A stretch of 16,582 bases of DNA, taken from JAYRWN01 sp041917975 (lineage in GTDB: Bacteria > Bacteroidota > Bacteroidia > Chitinophagales > Saprospiraceae). The notes under the pieces were generated by a model. That model was given only the letters and a program-made list of their open reading frames with translations. It searched no databases and was not told where the DNA came from. The position numbers and the translations under genes are program-made. Location of the stretch: positions 1 through 16,582 of the forward strand of contig JAYRWN010000459.1 in the NCBI GenBank assembly GCA_041917975.1, given 5' to 3'. This document shows, in pieces, positions 6,213 to 12,523 of the stretch; the stretch's first letter is position 1; each line of letters starts with the position of its first letter.

Positions 6213-7478
6213 CTATTCCAAAGCTTTCAGTTTAGCCTGGAGTAATTTTTTTTCAGCATGGGTATGGGCATGGTTTATGGCCTGTTTTAAGGATAAACGG
6301 GCAGCGCTAATATTCTGTGTCATGGTATGGTATTCACCTTCAACCGCATAAAATAAATATAGTCGCCCACCCAGGGAATGAGGAAGAATATGATCTAACT
6401 CGTTTTTAGCCTCTGCATAGTGCTGCATTTGCAGATGGATAACGACACGATTTAAGGCAATGAGCGGCGATGGTTTTACCTCCCCCAGCAATTGATACAA
6501 TTTTAACAAGCGCGACCAGTTCGTATCAGGCATGCTGGAGGCGATGCAGTGCTGTGCAGCGATGGCTGCTTCCAGATGATATACTGTGTATTGCTCCGGC
6601 AACAATGATTTTTGCATATAAACATGCCCCAGCCGAATCAAGTCATGGTCCCAGAGGGAGCGGTCCTGGTCCGCCAAAAGAATTAAATTTAATTCGGCAT
6701 CCATACGGGCTGAAAAACGCGCACTGTGGTATAACATCAGGGCCATTAAAGCGTAAGCGGTGGGAATATTACCGGCCGGATGATCAAGTAATAATTTCAA
6801 TAAACGCATAGCTTCCAGGCAAAGATCTTGGCGAATAGTTTCATCCGGTTTGCTGGTATAATACCCTTCATTAAATAACAGATACAACGTGGTGAGTACC
6901 GTCTGCACTCTTTTTTCCAAATCACGACCGGACGGAATAGCCAGCTCAACTTGTTCGTCAATGATCCATTTTCTGGCGCGGTGTAATCTTTGTTTGGTGG
7001 CGTCTTCGGAAATCAATAAAGCCTGGGCAATTTCACGGATGCCAAATCCGGAAACTGTTTTAAGCGTAAACGCAATTTGATCTTCAGTTTTCATGGCCGG
7101 ATGACAGCAGGTAAACATGAGGCGTAGGTTGCTATCCGCTATTTCATGTTCCAGAAATAACTGGTCTATTTCAGTGAATGGAGGATCCGGATGGCTACGA
7201 GTGTCATTTAATTTTGCCCAATTTTTTTGCCTGCGCAGAATATCCAGGGCTTTTCTCTTAGCCACCTGCATCAACCAACCTGAGGGGTTATCAGGTAAAG
7301 GGTGAAATTTCCAGGTCTGTAAGGCTTGTAAAAAGGATTCCTGCACTACATCTTCAATCAAGTCCAGATGGTGCAAACCGAAAATACGCGACAAAACAGC
7401 AACCATCTTTCCCGCCTCATGACGGAAAAGATGGTCTACCAGCCGAAAAGTAGGATGATTATTATCAGGGCTTTCCAT
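6213..7478 (-). CDS. ECF42-type RNA polymerase sigma factor with C-terminal extension
   Basis: A 421-residue ECF sigma factor of the long COG4941 / ECF42 kind. Region sigma-2 spans about 15-85, with LIEDVVQESFLQALQTW and NPSGWLMQVAKRKALDILRR. Region sigma-4 spans about 115-175, with LRLMFTCCHPAM, then FGIREIAQALLISEDATKQR (helix-turn-helix) and LHRARKWI. The remaining 240 residues carry the family's extension: LYLLFNEGYY, ALMALMLYHSAR, VYHLEAAIAAQH and SPLIALNRVV, a helical TPR-like domain. In ECF42 this extension is known to be needed for activity, and there is no anti-sigma partner. The gene begins 2 nt after the DGPF/YCII gene, the hallmark neighbour of ECF42, so the two form one unit. What activates it is unknown; members are thought to direct transcription of their own DGPF genes. 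Confidence 0.92.
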   Translation of the reverse strand: MESPDNNHPTFRLVDHLFRHEAGKMVAVLSRIFGLHHLDLIEDVVQESFLQALQTWKFHPLPDNPSGWLMQVAKRKALDILRRQKNWAKLNDTRSHPDPPFTEIDQLFLEHEIADSNLRLMFTCCHPAMKTEDQIAFTLKTVSGFGIREIAQALLISEDATKQRLHRARKWIIDEQVELAIPSGRDLEKRVQTVLTTLYLLFNEGYYTSKPDETIRQDLCLEAMRLLKLLLDHPAGNIPTAYALMALMLYHSARFSARMDAELNLILLADQDRSLWDHDLIRLGHVYMQKSLLPEQYTVYHLEAAIAAQHCIASSMPDTNWSRLLKLYQLLGEVKPSPLIALNRVVIHLQMQHYAEAKNELDHILPHSLGGRLYLFYAVEGEYHTMTQNISAARLSLKQAINHAHTHAEKKLLQAKLKALE

Positions 7479-7480
7479 TA

Positions 7481-7822
7481 CTACATCAGCATGATTTCTC
7501 TCACTTCCACCGTGCCGCCTAGCGTCAGGTCGGGGCAGTCTTTGGCTAATTCGGCGGCCTGTTCCAGGGAATTTGCTTTGATGATAAAATAACCACCCAC
7601 CAGTTCTTTGGTCTCCGCAAAGGGTCCATCAGTAACTACTGGGTTTTTACCCCTGACGGTTTTAGCATCCGGAGTCAAAGGGTCTCCGGCAATGTATAAA
7701 TCCTTGGCTTTCAGCTTATCCACCCAATCAAACCATTTTTGCATCATTTGTTGGGTTTCTTCAGGGGTCATATTGAGTTCGTGGTAATAAGGTCCAAAAA
7801 ATAGCATCATAAACTGTTTCAT
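7481..7822 (-). CDS. YCII-related DGPF-domain protein
   Basis: A 113-residue small cytosolic protein of the YCII/DGPF family (ferredoxin-like alpha-beta fold), encoded directly before the ECF42 sigma factor. The diagnostic motif TDGPFAETKELVGGYFII covers residues 64-81, DGPF being 65-68. The N-terminus MKQFMMLFFGPYYHELNMTP and the ending ADLxKxCP-like segment plus VEVREIM fit the family. The frame is open another 24 codons upstream, but the added segment does not resemble the family; ATG at 7822 gives the standard start. DGPF proteins are consistent ECF42 partners and likely targets, but their biochemical activity is not known. The upstream 120 nt contains a cluster of AGGTGAC repeats that could carry control signals. 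Confidence 0.9.
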   Translation of the reverse strand: MKQFMMLFFGPYYHELNMTPEETQQMMQKWFDWVDKLKAKDLYIAGDPLTPDAKTVRGKNPVVTDGPFAETKELVGGYFIIKANSLEQAAELAKDCPDLTLGGTVEVREIMLM

Positions 7823-7862
7823 GGTTGTAAAAATTTTGTAAATGATTGAATAAAATAACGCT

Positions 7863-7892
7863 AGGTGACGAGCGAACCTCACCAGAGGTGAC
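7863..7892 (-). promoter_or_regulatory. AGGTGAC direct repeats with intervening complement, upstream of DGPF-ECF unit
   Basis: AGGTGAC occurs at 7863-7869 and again at 7886-7892, with CCTCACC between them at 7877-7883. The middle block can pair with either neighbour: TCACC-AGA-GGTGA (7879-7891) is a tight 5-bp hairpin, and GGTGA (7864-7868) with TCACC (7879-7883) is the alternative. It lies 41-70 bases upstream of the DGPF start. It could be an operator, part of an ECF promoter or a leader hairpin; which one cannot be told from sequence. Confidence 0.35.
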
Positions 7893-7943
7893 ATTTATAT
7901 TGTAACCTTTAAAAAATAATTGGCCGAGCGGGAAATGAGTACA

Positions 7944-8744
7944 CTAATTTGAGTTGGAGAATCCTAACAGTACGCCCAGGATGATCACCAAACCTAAAAT
8001 ACCTTCTAACCCATGAATAATCACCGCCATCCAGGTGGATTTAAACTGTTTGGCCGGATAAGCAAAAATAAATCCGAAAATAAGCGCGGTGGACAGAATA
8101 ATTTGTGGTTTATGCAAATGATAAAATCCGAACAATACCCCGTTAGCCAGCCAATCCCATTTGCCAAACACACCGTTCATTTTTGGCAAGAGTATACCGC
8201 GATACATAAATTCTTCTCCTAAAAAATAATTAAATACAAATGTCACCAGGTATAACCCCAAAATCCACCAGGCTCCTTTAAATTCCGGGCTGGCCAGATT
8301 AGACAAATCATACTGTGGCAAATCTTTAATCACAGGCTTCAGGAAGGAATCAAAATCGGGAAGGCCACTGTGCCCGGACTGGATCAAAGCACTGAGGAGG
8401 ATAAATGGTACGGTCCACCAGAATAGCCGGTAACTGGTTAGACCATTACGCGGATTAACCGGCTTTGTAAACCTCGTCCTTTGAGCAACTGTTTTCAAAC
8501 TAAGCGGGTGCCCATCATATTTCAGGACCAATAGTCCAAGAATAAATTGCCATATCAGTCCGCTAATAATAGCCAGCCAACTCACAATCAGTGGATTTAG
8601 AGAAATAAATGGGATAATGGCCGGAGTAACCACCAAGAGTAACAATCCCATCGGAGCAGCTGATAGAAACCAAATGAATAGAATCTTACCCAAAGAGTAC
8701 TGTTGCTCCTGTGGATTTCCCAGAGCTGGGTTTGTTTTTAACAT
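7944..8744 (-). CDS. CPBP-family intramembrane metalloprotease
   Basis: A 266-residue polytopic membrane protein of the CPBP (CAAX protease and bacteriocin-processing, Abi) family. The three motifs are visible: GEEFMYRGILLPKM (the EExxxR glutamates and arginine), VLFGFYHLHKP (FxxxH) and the C-terminal VIIHGLEG with a histidine in a membrane helix. Before them are at least four hydrophobic segments. The reading frame is open up to 8840, but the extra 32 residues are unlike family members; the chosen start gives MLKTNPALGNPQEQQYSLGK, a cytosolic lead before the first helix. An adjacent ATG at 8747 is equally possible. It lies downstream of two small membrane ORFs in the same direction. Substrate unknown; some CPBP members protect against self-made bacteriocins, but nothing here shows that. 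Confidence 0.87.
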   Translation of the reverse strand: MLKTNPALGNPQEQQYSLGKILFIWFLSAAPMGLLLLVVTPAIIPFISLNPLIVSWLAIISGLIWQFILGLLVLKYDGHPLSLKTVAQRTRFTKPVNPRNGLTSYRLFWWTVPFILLSALIQSGHSGLPDFDSFLKPVIKDLPQYDLSNLASPEFKGAWWILGLYLVTFVFNYFLGEEFMYRGILLPKMNGVFGKWDWLANGVLFGFYHLHKPQIILSTALIFGFIFAYPAKQFKSTWMAVIIHGLEGILGLVIILGVLLGFSNSN

Positions 8745-8829
8745 CATTAAGCCGGGCCAGTCTGTATAAAAAAGAATTAAATTCAAATATAAATGAAGGA
8801 AAGGCATGAACATGGAAAAATGTAAGAAA

Positions 8830-9090
8830 TTACGGCACAAAATCTGACCAATAAGGTACAGACCAGAAAGGCAGATATTCGTGCCAATCGAGGCTAAAGG
8901 AGAATAAAATATGGATAAGAGGTGCTGAAAATAAACTTAAGCTAAGATAAACGGCAGCCTGCCTGGCGGTCATGGCTAACACTATGGGAGGCATTATCAC
9001 TGTAACTAACATGGGAACAGGATAATAAATCCACCAGGGCAGACCAAAGTTGGCTCCAAATTTTCCCATCAGCATACCTCCCACGACCAC
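8830..9090 (-). CDS. Small membrane protein, function unknown; start doubtful
   Basis: An 86-residue hydrophobic protein with GLPWWIYYPVPMLVTVIMPP and LSLFSAPLIHILFSF as the most distinctive stretches, giving two or three membrane helices. I do not know a function. The only ordinary start is GTG at 9090, but that cuts the first hydrophobic segment: the 11 codons before it (KFAKIIFLAIA) read on in frame and complete a transmembrane helix, and a TAA (9124-9126) stands directly before them. The natural start may therefore have been an ATG lost near 9123 (now AAG). Alternatively this is the second half of a gene split by the stop from the 9124-9312 ORF. The end overlaps, by 11 nt, only the extended and improbable start of the CPBP gene. 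It may be a pseudogene. Confidence 0.55.
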   Translation of the reverse strand: MVVGGMLMGKFGANFGLPWWIYYPVPMLVTVIMPPIVLAMTARQAAVYLSLSLFSAPLIHILFSFSLDWHEYLPFWSVPYWSDFVP

Positions 9091-9123
9091 TGCGATAGCC
9101 AGGAAGATTATTTTAGCGAACTT

Positions 9124-9312
9124 TTAAGTAAATTGTTGCTTAGTTAAACTGATCCTTATTATATAAATAAAAACATAAAAGGATACTGCAATCATCACAT
9201 AGAAATGCCATGATGTTTCCGCGTTGGTAGGCATAATTATAAATTGAAAATATTTATGCCAAAATAACGAGTAATCAAAGAAGGTGCTTTCTTGGTACAG
9301 ATAAAGCAACAT
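9124..9312 (-). CDS. Small single-helix membrane ORF, possibly a fragment
   Basis: A 62-residue ORF ending in TAA at 9124-9126. It holds aromatic-rich stretches (FDYSLFWHKYFQFIIMP) and one clear membrane helix, SWHFYVMIAVSFYVFIYIIR. It is not recognised. It is in exactly the same frame as the ORF that follows (8830-9090), parted only by the stop and 11 codons, so the two could be a single broken gene or two adjacent small genes. An internal ATG giving MPTNAETSWHF is an alternative start and would leave just the helix and a short tail. The only support for coding is the helix and the position in a leftward run, so confidence is low. Confidence 0.35.
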   Translation of the reverse strand: MLLYLYQESTFFDYSLFWHKYFQFIIMPTNAETSWHFYVMIAVSFYVFIYIIRISLTKQQFT

Positions 9313-9395
9313 TCACCAAAAAGGGCCTGGTAATCTGGAAATAATTACCACCGATTCGGTGAATTTTATTTTTTTACGAATACCAAAACTTAAAT

Positions 9396-9782
9396 TCAGG
9401 AAAAAGGGATGACTTCCTTTGCGACATCTTCTTGTCGTTCTGCTGCCTGTTTTTTAGGCCACAAGTGGAAGCCCCCTTGGATGGGACCAAGCGTCCATTG
9501 CCCCCAAATGCCGTTTTCATCGATGTGGCCTCGATAATCAACCTGATGTGATGAATAAAATTTCATGATGGAACAGGTCATGCTCTCCAATTGGTATGTT
9601 CCTTGCCAGGTGAAAAATCCCACATCGTCCATGCCACTCCCGTCAATCCCTGCCGCAGTAAATTTCATCCACATGTCCATGTCATGACGCGGTGAGGCAG
9701 CGCCTTCACCATAAAGATAAAATCCACTCCATTCCCCGGAAGGCAGAAAAGGGTGGATCAAATCGGGGTCCGGTGCAGACAT
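9396..9782 (-). CDS. Conserved-looking soluble protein, function unknown
   Basis: A 128-residue soluble protein without signal peptide or membrane helix, rich in Trp, Gly and Asp. The pattern is EWSGFYLYGEG, then MDMWMKFTAAGIDGSGMDDVGFFTWQGTY, MKFYSSHQVDYRGHIDENGIWGQWTL and GGFHLWP. This is a series of short strands separated by turns, suggesting a small beta-barrel or lipocalin-like fold, and the repeated W-G-x-Y/W-T pattern resembles uncharacterised proteins I have seen in Bacteroidota and planctomycetes. No catalytic motif is evident. The start ATG at 9782 follows an A/T-rich stretch; no Shine-Dalgarno sequence is visible. It stands between the small membrane ORFs and the pseudouridine synthase gene, with a 137-nt gap on the upstream side, so it may be its own unit. 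Coding is likely; the role is unknown. Confidence 0.72.
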   Translation of the reverse strand: MSAPDPDLIHPFLPSGEWSGFYLYGEGAASPRHDMDMWMKFTAAGIDGSGMDDVGFFTWQGTYQLESMTCSIMKFYSSHQVDYRGHIDENGIWGQWTLGPIQGGFHLWPKKQAAERQEDVAKEVIPFS

Positions 9783-9919
9783 TTAATAAAAATTAAGAAA
9801 TCAGAATTAGAAACTTATTCAATAAATTAAACTAAAAAAGTCACTTAGGATTTATTCTGGGGTCTGGACTGTTTTTTATTCCACTTTTTTCGGATTTGTC
9901 CATCTTAAGAATTATGAAT

Positions 9920-10687
9920 TTATGCTTTAAAATGTTTGAGCAGAATTATTTCTTTTTCAGAAAGATGGCGATAACGTCCGCGCGGGAGATCTTTTTTGGT
10001 TAAGCCCCCGAAATAGACCCGGTCCAATTTGGTGACCTCATAGCCCAGATGTTCAAAAATTCGTCTGACAATACGATTGCGCCCACTGTGAATTTCTACG
10101 CCAATTTCAGACTTTGGCCGCCCGTCTACATAGTCCATGCTATCCACTTTCACAAATCCGTCTTCTAAGGTTACTCCGTTGATGATCTGTTCAAAATCTG
10201 CCTTACTCAATGATTTGTCCAGGATAACATGATAGATTTTTTTAACCTCATATTTTGGATGAGTTAAGCGCTGGGCTAATGCCCCGTCATTGGTCAGTAA
10301 TAATAAACCGGTGGTATTGCGATCCAGTCGTCCTACCGGATAAATGCGTTCACCTTCACGGATACGAACCAGGTCCAATACGGTTTTACGGCCTCGTTCA
10401 TCTTTGACTGTGGCTATATAATCCTTAGGTTTATTGAGGAGGATATAAATCATTTTTGTTTTGAGAGCGACTTTTTTACCCTTGACTAGGACTAGGTCTT
10501 TAGGGTGAACTTTATAACCGATATCGAGGACTACTTGGCCATTGACTTTGACTTCACCGGCTTGGATGATGGCGGCTGCTTCCCGGCGGGAAGCAACCCC
10601 GCAGTGCGCCAAAAATTTATTCAGGCGCATGTCTTCACTGACCGGTGCAGGTGGTTTGGATGGTATCCGCTCTGGTTTTCTTGGCAT
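9920..10687 (-). CDS. RsuA/RluB-family rRNA pseudouridine synthase with S4 domain
   Basis: A 255-residue rRNA pseudouridine synthase. After a basic, proline-rich leader, an S4 RNA-binding domain covers about residues 20-75 (MRLNKFLAHCGVASRREAAA, then VKVNGQVVLDIGYKVHPKD). The catalytic domain follows with LNKPKDYIATVKDERGRKTV, the loop PVGRLDRNTTGLLLLTND (catalytic Asp122) and the closing GRNRIVRRIFEHLGYEVTKLDRV. Size and order fit the RluB/RluF/RsuA group; the likely target is a uridine near the peptidyl transferase centre of 23S rRNA, but RluB and RluF cannot be separated by eye. It starts 2 nt after dnaB ends (TAAccATG arrangement), so it is the second gene of a dnaB operon. A second relative without S4 is at 2775-3380. 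Confidence 0.93.
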   Translation of the reverse strand: MPRKPERIPSKPPAPVSEDMRLNKFLAHCGVASRREAAAIIQAGEVKVNGQVVLDIGYKVHPKDLVLVKGKKVALKTKMIYILLNKPKDYIATVKDERGRKTVLDLVRIREGERIYPVGRLDRNTTGLLLLTNDGALAQRLTHPKYEVKKIYHVILDKSLSKADFEQIINGVTLEDGFVKVDSMDYVDGRPKSEIGVEIHSGRNRIVRRIFEHLGYEVTKLDRVYFGGLTKKDLPRGRYRHLSEKEIILLKHFKA

Positions 10688-10689
10688 GG

Positions 10690-12231
10690 TTAGAAGGGTA
10701 TCTCTTCATCATCATTCATCCGCGAAGGCCGGGTGATGATGTTATTTTGGGGAAACATGCTAGGCATATCGAAAGGTTGGGTACCGGCACTTCCGAACGA
10801 ATCAGTTTCAAACTCATCCAAGTTAGTGAATTTAGCAAATTGGCTGACGAATTTGAGCTGAACCGTCCCCAAAGCCCCGTTCCGGTGTTTTGCCAGGATG
10901 ATCTCGGTCATCCCTTTAGGCGTGTTAATGTCGTCTTCCATCTCATAATAATCCGGCCGATAAATAAATGTAACGATATCCGCATCTTGTTCAATGGCGC
11001 CGGATTCACGCAAGTCGGATAGTTGAGGTCTTTTGTTGCCACCGCGAGTTTCGACGGCACGACTCAATTGGGATAATGCAATAACCGGAATACTTAATTC
11101 TTTAGCCAGCGACTTCAATGATCTGGAAATGGTGCTAATTTCTTGTTCCCGTGTACCTCCCCTTTTTTCACTGCCTCCGGACATAAGCTGGAGGTAGTCG
11201 ATAATGACTAGCTGGATGTCATACTGCAGTTTAAGGCGGCGGCATTTTGCTCTTAATTCAAAAATATTTATGGCCGGAGTATCGTCAATAAATATGGGAA
11301 CTTCGCTAAATTTTTCAATAGTGGCGTGCAGTTGTTTCCACTCCTGCTCTTCTAACTGGCCGTTACGCAACTTACCAGAAGAAATTTCCGCCTCCATAGA
11401 TATCAACCGTTGGGTCAACTGGATGTTAGACATCTCCAAGGAGAACAACGCCACCGCTTTTTTATGGTCTAAAGCCGCATTACGGGCCAGGGCCAATGTA
11501 AAGGAGGTCTTACCCATACCCGGTCGGGCGGCTACGATAATTAGGTCAGATTTTTGCCATCCGGAGGTCATGCGGTCCAATTCACGAAACCCTGATGGTA
11601 TACCAATCATTCCATCCCCCTTGGTGGAAACTTGTTCAATTTGCTTTTGGGCTTTAACCGACAAGGCGGCCAGACTTTCGTAGGAACGGTTGAGGTTGCG
11701 GTCGGTAATTTCAAACAAATTCTGTTCGGCTTCATCGAGCAGTTGGAAGACATCGATGGTATCTTCAAAGGAGTCATTGATGACGCGGGTGGATACCCGG
11801 ATAAGTTCCCGTTGAATGTATTTTTGGGCAATGATGCGGGCATGAAATTCGATGTTGGCGGCAGAAGCTACCCGATTAGTCAACTGGACTAAATAGGCGG
11901 GTCCTCCGATTTTCTCCAGTAAGGTGGCTTTTTTTAAAGCTTCGTGAACGGTAAGTAAATCGATGGGAACCGCTTTTTCAAACAAACCTTGCATCACCCG
12001 ATAGATCTCCTGGTGGGCTGGTACATAAAAAGAATCGGGCTGAAGAATGTCCAAAACAATAGCCAATGCGTCCTTATCGATCATGATGGCTCCGAGCACA
12101 GTCTCCTCTAAAGTCACTGCTTGGGGCTGTACCCTCCCATACATCATAGAAGAGCTTTGATCCGACTCTTTGCGCAAAAAAGCGGTGCGCGGCGCCGTGG
12201 TCAAGCCTGGGGAAGGATTTTGTGATTCCAT
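10690..12231 (-). CDS. dnaB: Replicative DNA helicase
   Basis: DnaB, the hexameric helicase that unwinds DNA at the replication fork. The N-terminal domain begins at about residue 35 (PQAVTLEETVLGAIMIDKDA) after a non-conserved tail. The RecA-like motor domain carries Walker A ARPGMGKTSF near 235-244, FSLEMS, Walker B VIIDYLQLM near 341-350, and the signature DLRESGAIEQDADIVTFIYR. The C-terminal LAKHRNGALGTVQLKF follows. No intein interrupts the Walker A or other usual insertion sites. The frame is open to 12255, but ATG at 12231 (MESQNPSPG) suits the promoter position best. A TAnnTTTG element is at 12253-12260, and DnaA-box-like sites lie further upstream. At 513 residues it is a normal length. 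Confidence 0.96.
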   Translation of the reverse strand: MESQNPSPGLTTAPRTAFLRKESDQSSSMMYGRVQPQAVTLEETVLGAIMIDKDALAIVLDILQPDSFYVPAHQEIYRVMQGLFEKAVPIDLLTVHEALKKATLLEKIGGPAYLVQLTNRVASAANIEFHARIIAQKYIQRELIRVSTRVINDSFEDTIDVFQLLDEAEQNLFEITDRNLNRSYESLAALSVKAQKQIEQVSTKGDGMIGIPSGFRELDRMTSGWQKSDLIIVAARPGMGKTSFTLALARNAALDHKKAVALFSLEMSNIQLTQRLISMEAEISSGKLRNGQLEEQEWKQLHATIEKFSEVPIFIDDTPAINIFELRAKCRRLKLQYDIQLVIIDYLQLMSGGSEKRGGTREQEISTISRSLKSLAKELSIPVIALSQLSRAVETRGGNKRPQLSDLRESGAIEQDADIVTFIYRPDYYEMEDDINTPKGMTEIILAKHRNGALGTVQLKFVSQFAKFTNLDEFETDSFGSAGTQPFDMPSMFPQNNIITRPSRMNDDEEIPF

Positions 12232-12252
12232 GATTATTTCTCGGTATGGGGG

Positions 12253-12260
12253 CAAAACTA
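12253..12260 (-). promoter_or_regulatory. Candidate -7 promoter element for dnaB
   Basis: On the minus strand this reads TAGTTTTG, an exact TAnnTTTG match, 21 bases before the dnaB ATG at 12231. It implies a leader of roughly 15 nt and supports that ATG over the upstream one at 12255, which lies inside the element's region. The -33 region lacks a clear TTTG. Confidence 0.45.
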
Positions 12261-12334
12261 AGACTTATATGATGATTTTTTTAAAACTGAATTTAATTCA
12301 TTAACACCCCTTGGTGCAAAAAGTCTCCTTAAAG

Positions 12335-12354
12335 TGTGGATTAAATGTGGAAAA
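12335..12354 (-). promoter_or_regulatory. Two tandem DnaA-box-like nonamers
   Basis: On the minus strand the nonamers are TTTTCCACA (12346-12354), an exact match to TTWTNCACA, and TAATCCACA (12335-12343), one mismatch from TTATCCACA. They begin 11 bases apart, one helical turn, in the same orientation. They sit about 105-120 bases upstream of the dnaB start in an AT-rich 292-nt gap (12232-12523), which also holds two small inverted repeats (CACC-CCTT-GGTG at 12305-12316 and TACCGT-10 nt-ACGGTA at 12428-12449) and nothing else I recognise. They could mean DnaA control of dnaB, or chance in AT-rich DNA. Confidence 0.4.
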
Positions 12355-12523
12355 CTCAATAAATAATGTTCACAATCCCTTTTCACCGCCAAGGGCTTAA
12401 AAATGAAAGTTTTATAAATCCTCTTTCTACCGTAAACCGGATAACGGTACCTGGAAAAATGTTTATATGTTTTTTTCTGTGATGTGTTCGTTTATTCCTG
12501 GGGAGGAAATTTGCCAAATGATT

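Noticed and set aside
7823..7894. Longer N-terminus for the DGPF protein (24 extra codons from 7894)
   Set aside because: The extra residues do not fit the family, whose members start directly with MKxFMxL.
9841..9903. Minus-strand small ORF of 20 codons, starting ATG, in the gap between the pseudouridine synthase and the orphan protein
   Set aside because: Very short, charged and proline-rich, with no helix or known motif; the gap is AT-rich and chance ORFs of this size are frequent.
10645..11022. Plus-strand ORF of 125 codons
   Set aside because: Antisense shadow of dnaB and the end of the pseudouridine synthase gene; dnaB motifs on the minus strand are unambiguous.
11204..11683. Plus-strand ORF of 159 codons
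   Set aside because: Antisense to the Walker region of dnaB; composition is typical of an opposite-strand shadow.
12428..12508. Terminator after the GNAT-fold gene from two hairpins (TACCGT/ACGGTA and TTCCT/AGGAA)
   Set aside because: Stems are 5-6 bp and neither is followed by a T-run in the direction of transcription.
12232..12523. Chromosomal replication origin
   Set aside because: Only two or three DnaA-like nonamers and no dnaA, gidA or long AT-rich repeat array; kept as a possible regulatory site.
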